This document shows positions 1 to 9,405 of a DNA stretch of 64,000 nucleotides, piece after piece. Position 1 is the first letter of the stretch. Each line of letters starts with the position of its first letter. Both the position numbers and the translations under genes were made by a program. Source of the stretch: AP-15 sp963733945 (lineage in GTDB: Bacteria > Pseudomonadota > Alphaproteobacteria > ATCC43930 > CGMCC-115725); NCBI GenBank assembly GCA_963733945.1, contig CAVTFD010000011.1:1-64000 (forward strand), read 5' to 3'. The notes under the pieces were generated by a model. The model worked only from the letters and a program-made list of their open reading frames with translations, ran no database searches and was not told where the DNA came from.

Positions 1-294
1 CGTCGCGTCGGCGCTGGCCTCGCGCTCGCCGACCGCGCACACGTCCCACAGCGCCACCCGCCGCGCCATTGCGAAACTCAGCTTTGCCCCATAATCGGCG
101 GCCGGAGCGGCGTCGAAGAGGGCGAACAGGATCGACCAGAAGAGGTTGCGCGGATGGGCGTAGTATTCTTGGCGGCGCAAGGATTCCTCGCCGGGCAGGG
201 TGCCGAGCACGAGCACCCGCGCCCGCCCGTCGACGACCGGCGGAAAGCTGCGTTTGGCCGGGGCGGCTGCGGCGAGGTCGAGCGCGGTCCTCAC
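1..294 (-). CDS. DNA-deoxyinosine glycosylase (hypoxanthine-DNA glycosylase, UDG superfamily), C-terminus cut by window edge
   Basis: The minus strand encodes the first 98 residues of a uracil-DNA-glycosylase-superfamily enzyme of the hypoxanthine-DNA glycosylase type. These enzymes remove deaminated adenine (hypoxanthine) from DNA in base excision repair. The diagnostic N-terminal block is visible: VLGTLPGEESLRRQEYYAHP followed by RNLFWSIL, then ALWDVC near residue 85. The start is GTG at 294, which overlaps the TGA of the preceding AstE-like gene in a GTGA arrangement, so the two are probably translationally coupled. The reading frame stays open to the window edge; the C-terminus is not seen. 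Family assignment rests on this motif and is fairly secure; substrate preference is inferred. Confidence 0.8.
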   Translation of the reverse strand, partial: MRTALDLAAAAPAKRSFPPVVDGRARVLVLGTLPGEESLRRQEYYAHPRNLFWSILFALFDAAPAADYGAKLSFAMARRVALWDVCAVGEREASADAT

Positions 295-1250
295 GCGACA
301 AAGCGGCCGAGGCGAACCGCCGTGTGCCCCTTGGCGAGCCGACGCGAGGGCATGATCAGCACGCAATCGTCGTAAGGGGTGCGCACCTCGCGCCCATTAT
401 CGCGGCCGATCAGGGTCCCCTTTGGCGACAGGACTTCGAGCCCGCGAAAATCGTCTACAAATTCGAACTTGTCGCTGGCGATCGTGACCGCTTCGGTCAC
501 CTCGATGATCCGCTGCTGCGGATGTGCGTCGAAATCCGGCCCGCCGATCGGCGCGGCGTCATCACGCGTCAAAGCCCCCGCGGCGATTAGAAAGCGCAGC
601 ATGACATCGGTCGCAACCTCGGCGGCGCGGTTTTGCCAATGCTGCCCGGCTTCGATCAACAACGCCGTTTTGGGCGACGCGCGATCGCCAAAAGGGCCGT
701 AGTCGCGCATGCGTTTTCCCGCGGCATGGCCCACATCGCACATGATCAGCTCGGGGATCCCGACTCGGCGGGCCAGTGCCACCGACCGATCGAGGGTGCC
801 GGCCAGCATCAGCGGCGCCGTCGCATATTGCATCGAGTGGATGTCGAGCAGGAAATCGGCTGCGTCGACGAACGGGCGCAAGGTCCGGGCGCGGGCAAGT
901 TCGATCGATTGGCGCGGGCCGTCGAGGGTCGCCTCGTCCCACAGCCGATTGAAATCCTCGTCGACAAAGCGCGAGACAACCGGATAACGCGGATCGAAAC
1001 TGCGATAGGCGGCGACATTGTCGAAGGCCAGGGTCAGCTTTCCCCGGCGCGGCCGCAGCCCGGCGCGGAACAGCCGGTCGAGGGCGATGGCCCCGCAGAT
1101 CTCGTTGCCGTGGGTCAGCGCCGTGACCAGCACATGCGGCCCCGAGACGCCGCTGTCGAAGGTCGTGACATAATCGACCCCGACATTGCCGGCACGATAG
1201 GGCTCGATATCGGGTGGGGTCAGCTCGAGGGCGTAGTTCGGCTCGGCCAC
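291..1250 (-). CDS. Succinylglutamate desuccinylase/aspartoacylase family protein (M14-like zinc hydrolase)
   Basis: A 319-residue zinc-dependent deacylase of the AstE/AspA group, cytoplasmic. The Zn-binding motif is seen as VTALTHGNEICGA (H..E), and a second metal histidine lies in LLDIHSMQY. I chose GTG at 1250 rather than an ATG further upstream because AAGGGAG lies 6 bases before it and the upstream extension overlaps the previous gene. It sits 11 bases behind argE-like 1262-2425 and overlaps the glycosylase gene by 4 bases, so the three form a likely operon. Known family members cleave N-succinylglutamate or N-acetylaspartate. No other ast genes are near, so the true substrate is unknown. 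Confidence 0.8.
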   Translation of the reverse strand: MAEPNYALELTPPDIEPYRAGNVGVDYVTTFDSGVSGPHVLVTALTHGNEICGAIALDRLFRAGLRPRRGKLTLAFDNVAAYRSFDPRYPVVSRFVDEDFNRLWDEATLDGPRQSIELARARTLRPFVDAADFLLDIHSMQYATAPLMLAGTLDRSVALARRVGIPELIMCDVGHAAGKRMRDYGPFGDRASPKTALLIEAGQHWQNRAAEVATDVMLRFLIAAGALTRDDAAPIGGPDFDAHPQQRIIEVTEAVTIASDKFEFVDDFRGLEVLSPKGTLIGRDNGREVRTPYDDCVLIMPSRRLAKGHTAVRLGRFVA

Positions 1251-1261
1251 AAAGCGCTCCC

Positions 1262-2425
1262 TTAGGCGGCGACACTGTCGAAGATGCGATTGATAAACCG
1301 CTCGCACTGGGCGATCTGATCGAGATCGATGAATTCGTCGGGCTTATGCGCCTGCTCGATCGATCCCGGTCCACAGACAACGGTCGGGATACCGGCCTGC
1401 TGAAACAGCCCGCCCTCCGTTCCGAAACTTACCTTGGCGGTGCCGTTCGCCCCGGTCAGCGTGGCGACGAGCCGGGTAATCTCGGCATCGTCGGCGGTGT
1501 CGAGACCGGGAAAGGCACTCAGTTCCTCGAACTCGATCGCCGCCTCCGCGCGGATCGCCTGCATTTCCGGCAACAGCCGGTTTTCGGCGAAAGCACGCAA
1601 CTCGCTGATCCCGGCATCGGGATCCTCGCCGGGCAGCAGTCGAAACTCAAAATCGAAGCTGCAGTCCTTGGGCACGATGTTTAGCGCGGTGCCGCCATGG
1701 ATCACGCCGGTCTGAATGGTCGTGTAGGGCGGCGTGTATTCCGGATCGAACGGACCCGCATCGCGCCGGCGGCGCGCCATCGCCTTGAGCAGAGCGACAA
1801 GCTCGGCCGCGGCTTCGATGGCGTTGACCCCGAGATGCGCCAGGGCCGAGTGGCATTCGAACCCATGCACCCGGCAGCGAAAACTGCGCTTGCCCTTGTG
1901 GCCGGTCACCGGCTGCATCATCGTCGGCTCGCCGACTATGCATAGGCGCGGGCGGTCTGGGCGCTCGGCGATCGCCGCGATCAGCCGACGCGCGCCCCGG
2001 CAGCCGACCTCTTCGTCATACGAAAAGGCGAGATGGAGCGGTATCCGCAACGGGCGCGCCGCGAGGCTCGGCAACAATGCCAGCACCACTGCAATAAAGC
2101 TCTTCATGTCCGCCGTGCCGCGGCCGAACAGCTTGCCGTCTTTGGCGAGCACCGTGAACGGGTCGCTGTGCCAATCCTGCCCGTCGACCGGAACCACGTC
2201 GGTATGGCCCGACAGCATGATCCCGCCGATCCCCGGGGCTCCGAGCGTGGCGTAGAGATTGGCCTTGTTACCGGTCTCGTCGAAGACCAGCTCGCTAGGG
2301 ACGCCGTGGCTCTCGAGATAGCTCCGCACAAACTCGATCAGCGCGAGGTTCGAGCCTCGGCTAGTCGTGTCGAAGCCGACCAGCCGGCGCACCATCTCGA
2401 TGCTGTCGGTCGCCACTGCAGTCAT
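1262..2425 (-). CDS. argE: Acetylornithine deacetylase (ArgE), M20 family
   Basis: A 387-residue M20-family metallohydrolase matching the ArgE subgroup, which converts N-acetylornithine to ornithine plus acetate in arginine synthesis. Metal ligands fall in the expected order: H74 and D76 in LSGHTDVVPVDG, D106 in GRGTADMKS, the catalytic EE pair at 138-139 in SYDEEVGCRGA, E166 in IVGEPTMM, and a late His in QAHKPDEF. Length is normal for the family. It starts at ATG 2425 and leads the minus-strand group with the AstE-like hydrolase 11 bases downstream. Related M20 enzymes (DapE, carboxypeptidase G2) are less likely given GFDTTSRGSN and the overall pattern. argD and argF lie elsewhere in this window. 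Confidence 0.85.
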   Translation of the reverse strand: MTAVATDSIEMVRRLVGFDTTSRGSNLALIEFVRSYLESHGVPSELVFDETGNKANLYATLGAPGIGGIMLSGHTDVVPVDGQDWHSDPFTVLAKDGKLFGRGTADMKSFIAVVLALLPSLAARPLRIPLHLAFSYDEEVGCRGARRLIAAIAERPDRPRLCIVGEPTMMQPVTGHKGKRSFRCRVHGFECHSALAHLGVNAIEAAAELVALLKAMARRRRDAGPFDPEYTPPYTTIQTGVIHGGTALNIVPKDCSFDFEFRLLPGEDPDAGISELRAFAENRLLPEMQAIRAEAAIEFEELSAFPGLDTADDAEITRLVATLTGANGTAKVSFGTEGGLFQQAGIPTVVCGPGSIEQAHKPDEFIDLDQIAQCERFINRIFDSVAA

Positions 2426-2668
2426 CCGACAAGGTTATGCTCAACCGTGGCGCGGCGCCATAGACACCGTGGATCGTCTCAGCTTGCCCAGCGGCCACGC
2501 TATCCGTAGATTTGCTCCAGCAGAGGGCAACAGGCATTTTCCTTATACTGTTCGCCCGCTCCAGCCTATCCGTGGGTACGTGATGCTCGACGAAATCGCC
2601 GGTCTGGTTCTAGAACATCTCAGAGTCATGCGGGCGGCATCAGGGCCGATCGCGGCGAGCCTGATCGG

Positions 2669-3514
2669 ATGAGCTTCGAAATTCCCGGCGTGCTGTGGCG
2701 CCGCGACCCGGAGGCGGCGGAAGTGCCGCTGGTCTTCAACTCACCGCATAGTGGTTCGCACTACCCCGAGGATTTCCGTTTTACCTGTGCGCTCGAAACC
2801 TTGCGCCGCGCCGAGGACGCTTATGTTGACGAGCTTTACACGGCGGCACCGGCACATGGCGCCACCTTGATCGGCGCGCTGTTTCCGCGCAGCTATCTCG
2901 ACCCAAATCGCGCGGCCGACGACATCGACGAAGCGCTCTTAGAGGGTGAATGGCCGACCGCGTTGAAGCCTTCGCATCCGACGCGCGCCGGACTAGGCCT
3001 CGTGCGCCGCGTCGCCCGGCCGAGTACGCCGATCTACGACCGCAAGCTGACAGTGGACGAGGTCCTGGCCCGGGTCGAACGCTGTCACGCCCCCTATCAT
3101 CGCGTGCTCGACGAGGCCTGCAACCGGCTCCATGCCAAATTCGGCGCGGTGTGGCACGTCAATTGCCATTCGATGCCATCGAAGCGCAGCGCCCGAGATG
3201 TCGGACGTCCGGCGGATTTCGTGCTCGGCGATCGCGACGGAACCACTTGCGCCAAGGAATTCACCGATTTTGTCGCGAGCGTGCTGCGCCACCGGGGCTA
3301 CGACGTGCGAATCAATGAAATCTACAAGGGTGTTGAGATTGTGAAACGCCAAGGCCGCCCGGCGGCACGGCGCCACAGCCTGCAGATTGAGGTCGACCGC
3401 GCGCTCTACATGGATCAGAAGACAATGGAAAAGACGCCGGGCTTTGCGCGGTTGCAGGCCGACATCACCCATCTGATCGCTGCGCTCGGCGAGTTTGCGG
3501 AGACCCGACGATGA
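2669..3514 (+). CDS. N-formylglutamate amidohydrolase family protein
   Basis: A 281-residue member of the N-formylglutamate amidohydrolase (HutG/FGase) family, which hydrolyses N-formyl-glutamate in one histidine-degradation route. Visible motifs are VFNSPHSGSHYP near residue 25, YLDPNRAADDID near residue 75, and VNCHSMPSKRS near residue 165. No other hut genes are present; instead it overlaps by 4 bases (ATGA) a TauD-type dioxygenase, followed by a PNPOx-like gene. A different N-acylated or N-formylated substrate is therefore possible. The start ATG at 2669 overlaps the stop of a 29-codon upstream reading frame, which I do not regard as established. The 243 bases between argE and this gene hold no clear gene. 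Confidence 0.82.
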   Translation: MSFEIPGVLWRRDPEAAEVPLVFNSPHSGSHYPEDFRFTCALETLRRAEDAYVDELYTAAPAHGATLIGALFPRSYLDPNRAADDIDEALLEGEWPTALKPSHPTRAGLGLVRRVARPSTPIYDRKLTVDEVLARVERCHAPYHRVLDEACNRLHAKFGAVWHVNCHSMPSKRSARDVGRPADFVLGDRDGTTCAKEFTDFVASVLRHRGYDVRINEIYKGVEIVKRQGRPAARRHSLQIEVDRALYMDQKTMEKTPGFARLQADITHLIAALGEFAETRR

Positions 3515-4398
3515 GCGTCGCGACGTCGATCAACTCGCACTCGCTCCACCCGCTGTTCGTCGCCGAAATCAGCGGAGTCGACAGCGGCCGACCGCTGGGG
3601 CTAGAAACCATGCGCGGAATCGCGCAGGCGATCGACCGCTATGCGGTGCTCGTCCTGCGCGATCAGGATCTCGATGACGAGCGTCAGCTGGACTTTGCCG
3701 CCAATTTCGGCGAGATCGAGGCGCCGCGCAGCGCCCGCGGCGCGACCAAGCACCGGCTGCGCCCCGAAATCTCCGACATCTCGAATCTCGACGAGAACAA
3801 CAGGCTGCGCGCCGCGGACGATCCGCGTCGCTTCGACCAGCTCGGCAACCGGCTGTGGCATACCGACGGCTCGTTTCGTCGCGTTCCCGCTGCGCTCTCG
3901 ATGCTCTACGCGCATCGCGTGCCGGCGAGCGGCGGCGAGACCGAGTTCGCGGATCTGCGCGCGGCCTGGGACGCGTTGCCCGACAAGACCAAGGCGCAGA
4001 TAGACGGGCTCGTCGCACTGCATGACATCGCCTACTCGCGCGCCCAGATCGGATTCACCGAATTGCTGTTCGGCGAGCGCGAGGTATTGCCCGCGGTGCC
4101 GCAGCGGGTCGTCCGCGTTCATCCGGGCTCCAAGCGCAAGACGCTCTACCTTGCCGCACATGCCTCGCATATTGTCGGCATGCCGGTGCCCGAAGGCCGC
4201 CTGTTGCTGCGCGACCTGATCGAGCTCGCGACAGAGCGCCGGTTTGTCTACCGGCATGTCTGGCGCCCGGGCGATTTGGTGATCTGGGATAATCGCTGCA
4301 CGATGCACCGCGGCCGGCCGTTCGACGAGAGCGAGACCCGCGATCTGCGCCGCGCGACGACCCGCGATGTGGCTTCGACCCTCGACCAGGTGGCCTAA
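3511..4398 (+). CDS. TauD/TfdA family Fe(II)/2-oxoglutarate-dependent dioxygenase
   Basis: A 295-residue non-haem iron dioxygenase of the TauD/TfdA family, which couples 2-oxoglutarate decarboxylation to substrate hydroxylation. The iron ligands are seen as H117 and D119 in RLWHTDGSF and the distal histidine near residue 266 in CTMHRGRPFD. The downstream basic stretch RDLRRATTRD supplies the 2-oxoglutarate-binding arginine. ATG at 3511 overlaps the preceding amidohydrolase stop (ATGA). The substrate cannot be read from sequence: family members act on taurine, 2,4-D, alkyl sulfates or carnitine-type compounds, and no sulfonate transporter genes are adjacent. Confidence 0.85.
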   Translation: MSVATSINSHSLHPLFVAEISGVDSGRPLGLETMRGIAQAIDRYAVLVLRDQDLDDERQLDFAANFGEIEAPRSARGATKHRLRPEISDISNLDENNRLRAADDPRRFDQLGNRLWHTDGSFRRVPAALSMLYAHRVPASGGETEFADLRAAWDALPDKTKAQIDGLVALHDIAYSRAQIGFTELLFGEREVLPAVPQRVVRVHPGSKRKTLYLAAHASHIVGMPVPEGRLLLRDLIELATERRFVYRHVWRPGDLVIWDNRCTMHRGRPFDESETRDLRRATTRDVASTLDQVA

Positions 4399-4418
4399 CT
4401 TTCGGGAGGACTCTAACG

Positions 4419-4856
4419 ATGACAAAGATTCCGGCGATCCTGCAATCGCACATCAACACTGCGTTTCCGGCGAATGTGTGCCTCGTCGGCAGCGTGCTGC
4501 CCAATGGGTTCGCGCAGATCACCCCGCGCGGCGGGACGATGGTGTACGACGACACGCATATCGCGCTATGGGAGCGCGGCAAGGGCTCGACCAACGCCAA
4601 CCTTGCCGACGGCACCGCGCTGACGGTTTACTTCCGAAAGCCGCAGTTGCGCGAGGAAGGCGTTCTGCCGAAGGGCGGCATCGCCCGGTTTTATGGCCGC
4701 GCCCATGTCCACAAATCTGGGCCGGTCTATGACGAAGTGTGGCGGCGCCTCGTCCAGCCGGAGAAAGACCGCGATCCGCAAAAGAACGGCTATGCCGTCT
4801 TGATCGACATCGAACGCGCCGAAGATCTGGACGGGCAGCCGCTAGCCCTCGACTAA
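4419..4856 (+). CDS. Pyridoxamine 5'-phosphate oxidase-like (split beta-barrel) protein
   Basis: A 145-residue flavin-binding split-barrel protein of the PNPOx-like superfamily. The N-terminal block of short beta strands (VCLVGSVLPNGFAQITPRGG) and the later strand GGIARFYGRAHVHKSG are typical. It lacks the length and C-terminal dimerisation segment of true PdxH, so pyridoxal phosphate synthesis is unlikely. A small F420/FMN-type reductase or flavin sensor is a better guess. The gene lies 20 bases after the TauD-type dioxygenase behind a GGGAGGA ribosome site and should be cotranscribed with it. The specific function is unknown. Confidence 0.72.
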   Translation: MTKIPAILQSHINTAFPANVCLVGSVLPNGFAQITPRGGTMVYDDTHIALWERGKGSTNANLADGTALTVYFRKPQLREEGVLPKGGIARFYGRAHVHKSGPVYDEVWRRLVQPEKDRDPQKNGYAVLIDIERAEDLDGQPLALD

Positions 4857-4902
4857 GCGCGGGCAGTCCGGCGGGTTCGTCTCGGCTCGGTTGGTCTGCC
4901 GG

Positions 4903-5754
4903 CTAGCGGGCCACTCTCGCCTGGAGATTGATCAGCCGCCGCTCGGCGCTGGCCGCTCCGAGCACGAGGGCGTGCAAATACCATGCACGCGCCTCGGCCG
5001 GATCGCTGTACAGAATGCGAAGCGGGCTAAGGCGAAGGAAGGCCGGATCGTAAGTGGCGCCCATTCCCAACGCCCCCCGCCCGTCTCTAGCGTCCGCAGC
5101 ACGCTGAAAAAGGAGGCGCGCCGCGGCAATGTCGCCTTTGCGAAAAGCGGCATTGCCATGCGCCAAGAGCGCGCCGATCTCAGCTGCGGAGAGGTGCAAG
5201 CTCGATGCTTGAGCGACCGCGGGCGGCGCTGCCGAGGGCTTCGTCGCCTGCTGTGCTGCCGTTGCGTCGGGCTGCGCCATTCGGGCCAAGGCCGCGACCG
5301 CTGATCCGGTCGCCCGATCAGCGATGCCGGAGGATGCCGCGCCAACGATGGCGGGTTCTCCGATCGCGGCGAAGATCGGCGCCCTCCCGCGCAGTTCACG
5401 GATGTTGCGCGCCGATGGGCTCGCCGTCGCGGCCGGCAGCGCGGTTGCCGGCGGCGCCGGAGGTCGCGTTGCATCCTCCGGGGTTGGCGTTGCTGCGGCC
5501 GAGGCCGCTTGGGCTTCGCCGTACCCGCCGCCGGCGGGATGCTGGACCATCAGGCAGAAGCCAAGTCCGAAAAACACGCCGACCGTCGCGGCCGCGACGA
5601 GCGCAATCGATATCGGGTAGATCATGGCGCCGAGGGGCAGCCGGACGCCGCCGCCTCGCCGGGCTGGAAACGACAGCGGCGCTAAAACCGCTTTCACCGG
5701 GTTGCGAGCCAACCGCTCTCCACGAGAGGAGGTCCTGAAGGTCTGGCCGAGCAT
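4903..5754 (-). CDS. Predicted membrane-anchored protein with Sel1/TPR-like C-terminus, function unknown
   Basis: A protein of about 283 residues if started at ATG 5754, which follows GGGAAGAGGGAA; a longer upstream reading would run into the accD promoter region. It has a basic N-terminus, one clear membrane segment (MIYPISIALVAAATVGVFF), a long Ala/Pro/Thr-rich low-complexity linker, then a C-terminal region resembling TPR/Sel1 repeats (LLAHGNAAFRKGDIAAARLL, then PAEARAWYLHALVLG). This suggests a single-pass protein with a periplasmic protein-interaction domain. It is divergent from accD. Only the architecture, not the function, can be supported. Confidence 0.6.
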   Translation of the reverse strand: MLGQTFRTSSRGERLARNPVKAVLAPLSFPARRGGGVRLPLGAMIYPISIALVAAATVGVFFGLGFCLMVQHPAGGGYGEAQAASAAATPTPEDATRPPAPPATALPAATASPSARNIRELRGRAPIFAAIGEPAIVGAASSGIADRATGSAVAALARMAQPDATAAQQATKPSAAPPAVAQASSLHLSAAEIGALLAHGNAAFRKGDIAAARLLFQRAADARDGRGALGMGATYDPAFLRLSPLRILYSDPAEARAWYLHALVLGAASAERRLINLQARVAR

Positions 5755-5936
5755 TTCCCTCTTCCCTGTCTCAGGCCTTGCCGTTGTTCCAGCGGAGGCG
5801 AACGCCGCTGTGCCATCGCCGCGCATTCCCAAGAAGTGCCACAGTCCGGTGTTGCCCGCGCAACGGGTGCGAATGGTATTGCAGCCGCTCGCGGTTCGAT
5901 ACAATTTCAGCGGCGCAACACTCCACGAGTTCCGCC

Positions 5937-6826
<890 letters not shown>

Positions 6827-6830
<4 letters not shown>

Positions 6831-8113
6831 GCGTGTCGGCCAGCGACATCGTGTTGGCCCGGCTGACCCGGCTGCATCCGAAACTCATTGACCTGTCCCT
6901 GGGCCGGATCGAGGGGCTGCTCGCGGCGCTCGGCGACCCGCACGAAAACCTGCCGCCGGTGATCCATGTCGCTGGCACCAACGGCAAGGGCTCGACGGTG
7001 GCGACGATGCGCGCCTGCCTCGAAGCCAGCGGCTGGCGCGTCCACGCCTATATCTCGCCGCACCTGGTGCGCTTTCACGAGCGCATCCGGCTGGCCGGCA
7101 AGCTGATCGAGGAAGACCGGCTGATCGAACTGCTCGAGGAATGCAAGCGCGCCAATCGCGGGGCGCCGATCACCTATTTCGAAATCACCAGCGCGGCGGC
7201 GTTTCTCGCCTTTGCCCGCACCCCGGCAGACATCGTGCTGCTCGAAACCGGGCTTGGCGGCCGTCTCGACGCGACTAACGTGATCCGCCATCCGGCGGCG
7301 ACCGCGATCACCCCGATATCGCTCGACCATCAGGCCTTTCTCGGCGACACGATTGCCGCGATCGCCGGCGAAAAGGCCGGCATCCTAAAGACCGGTTCGC
7401 CAGCGATCATCGGCCCGCAGCCATCCGCGGCGGCTTCTGTCATCGCGGCCCGCGCCGCGGCGGTTGTGGCCCCGCTCTACCGCTTCGGGAAGGAGTGGCA
7501 TTGCGACGCAAACGCTGACGGCATGCGCTACGAGGGGCCGCGCTGGCATCTCGATCTGCCGCTTCCGTCATTGCTCGGCGCGCATCAGATCGCCAATTCC
7601 GGAACCGCGATCGCCTGTCTCGAACAGCTCCCAGGCTTCCACCCGTCACGCGAGACGATCGCCGGCGGCTTGCGCCAAATCGAATGGCCGGCGCGGCTGC
7701 AGCGCCTGACCCGCGGCCCGCTGGTCGAAATGATGCCGCGAGATTGGGAACTCTGGCTCGACGGCGGTCACAACCCCGGCGCCGGCGAGGTGCTGGCCGA
7801 AGCGGTCTCAAACTGGGCCGCCCGTCCGCTCTACCTGGTGGTCGGCATGCTGAATACCAAGAACGCCGCCGGTTTCCTCGGCCCCCTCGCCCCGCACGCC
7901 CGCGCCCTATGGGCCGTCACGATCCCCGGAGAAGAAAACCCGCTCCCAGCGGCCGCCATCGCCGCCGCCGGCAATTCGGTCGGGCTCCCCGCCCACGATT
8001 CGCCCTCGGTCACGGCGGCCCTCAACGTGATCACGGCAGACCCCACCCCCGCCCGTATCCTGGTCTGCGGCTCCCTCCACCTCGCCGGCGCGGTGCTCGC
8101 CGAAAACGGATGA
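6827..8113 (+). CDS. folC: Bifunctional folylpolyglutamate synthase/dihydrofolate synthase
   Basis: FolC adds glutamate to dihydropteroate and to tetrahydrofolates in the cytoplasm. The 428-residue product shows the Mur-ligase-type P-loop VAGTNGKGSTVATM near residue 50, YISPHLVRFHERIRL near 80, ETGLGGRLDATN near 145 and DHQAFLGDTIAAIAGEKAGI near 170. The C-terminal domain has LDGGHNPGAG. The start is TTG 6827, overlapping the accD stop (TTGA), or GTG 6833; AGAGG at 6818-6822 could serve either. A second, decayed copy of an internal piece (about 7609-7770) lies at 10482-10645. Confidence 0.9.
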
Positions 8114-8276
8114 CTGGAGTCGATCACCGCTCGATATTCGATGGCGGCTGCCGGACCCACTTCGGCCCCTTAAACTGTCGCCTTGACCCGCCGTCACGAG
8201 ATAAAAAAGAGATCTTTTCCGCCCGCGCGGCTGTCTGCGTCGCTATCTTGTCCGGATAAAATACGGGGAGACGCGC

Positions 8277-9380
8277 ATGCGGATACTGATCAGCACGATT
8301 GGGCGCCGGTTAGCCGCCGCTTTCCGCAAGGTTGCGCAATGGCTAGGTGACGACGACGCAGACCCTGGACCTCGAGTGCGTTACCTATCCCTTCGCCGGT
8401 TATCCGTCGCCGCCACCGTGGTCTTTGCCGTGTTCGTCGCCGCCACGGCGCGCGGGCAGGATCGCATCGCCTTTGGTCTCGACTGGAAAGCCGAGGCCGA
8501 ATATGGCGGCTATTACCAGGCGCTCGCGACTGGGCTTTACACAAAACGCGGGTTGGACGTGACGATCGAAGAGGGCGGGCCGCAGGTCAACCACATGATG
8601 CTGCTGATGGCCGGCCGGCTCGACTTTAATCTCGGCGGCGGCCGGGCGATCGAATTCGCCCAGCAGAATCTCCCGTTTCTCTCCGTCGCGGCGATTTTTC
8701 AGAAGGATCTGGCGGTGCTGATCGCTCATCCCGGCCAGGGAAACGACAGCTTCGCGGCGCTGAAGGGCAAGCCGATCATGATCGGCGCCGACGCGCGGGT
8801 CGGCTGGTGGCGCTTTCTCGCTGCCAAATTCGGCTATGACGACAGCCAGCTCCGACCCTATACTTTCAACTTGGGGCCGTTTCTTGCCAACAAGCAGGCG
8901 ATCCAAGAAGGCTACGCCAGCAGCGAGCCTTTTCTAATCCGCCAGAAAACGGGGATCGAGCCGGTCGTCTTGCCGCTGTCCGCAGCAGGCTATCAGGGCT
9001 ACGCGAACATCATCACGACGAGCGCGAGGCTCGTTCGCGAACGGCCGGACATTGTCCAGCGCTTTGTCGATGCCTCGATCGAGGGGTGGTATTCTTATCT
9101 CTACGGCGATCCCACGCCGGCGAACCGGCTGATCATGAAGGCCAATTCCGAGATGCCGGCCGACCTTATCGATTTCGGGCGCAAGACGATGATTGCCCGC
9201 GGTATCGTTGATTCAGGTGATGCCAAAACCCTCGGCATCGGTGCGATGACGGACGCCCGGTGGAAAGCGTTTTACCAGGCGATGACCGCGGTTGGGGTCT
9301 ACAAGCCGGGGATCGATATCGAAAGGGCCTATACGACGCGGTTCGTCGACAAGCGCGTCGGCATGGAGATCGAACACTGA
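8277..9380 (+). CDS. ABC transporter substrate-binding protein, NMT1/THI5-like
   Basis: A 367-residue periplasmic solute-binding protein of the NMT1/THI5-like (SsuA/ThiY) group. A basic N-terminus precedes a hydrophobic stretch at about residues 43-60 (LSVAATVVFAVFVAATARG) with a likely cleavage after ARG. The mature part opens with IAFGLDWKAEAEYGGYYQAL, typical of ThiY-type pyrimidine- or thiamine-precursor-binding proteins, and continues with GAVRVGWW-like and RERPDIVQRFVDA segments. ATG 8277 is preceded by GGGGAG at good spacing. No permease or ATPase gene is adjacent, so the transporter partners are elsewhere. The gene directly downstream is a phosphoribosyltransferase fusion, which would fit salvage of a base-like ligand. 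Confidence 0.78.
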   Translation: MRILISTIGRRLAAAFRKVAQWLGDDDADPGPRVRYLSLRRLSVAATVVFAVFVAATARGQDRIAFGLDWKAEAEYGGYYQALATGLYTKRGLDVTIEEGGPQVNHMMLLMAGRLDFNLGGGRAIEFAQQNLPFLSVAAIFQKDLAVLIAHPGQGNDSFAALKGKPIMIGADARVGWWRFLAAKFGYDDSQLRPYTFNLGPFLANKQAIQEGYASSEPFLIRQKTGIEPVVLPLSAAGYQGYANIITTSARLVRERPDIVQRFVDASIEGWYSYLYGDPTPANRLIMKANSEMPADLIDFGRKTMIARGIVDSGDAKTLGIGAMTDARWKAFYQAMTAVGVYKPGIDIERAYTTRFVDKRVGMEIEH

Positions 9381-9405
9381 CGAGCCTGCTTTTTCCGCCG
9401 AGCCG

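Noticed and set aside
2583..2672. 29-codon frame (MLDEIAGLVLEHLRVMRAA...) overlapping the N-formylglutamate amidohydrolase start
   Set aside because: It has a plausible helical look and an overlapping stop, but no strong ribosome site and no family I can confirm; left out of the gene list.
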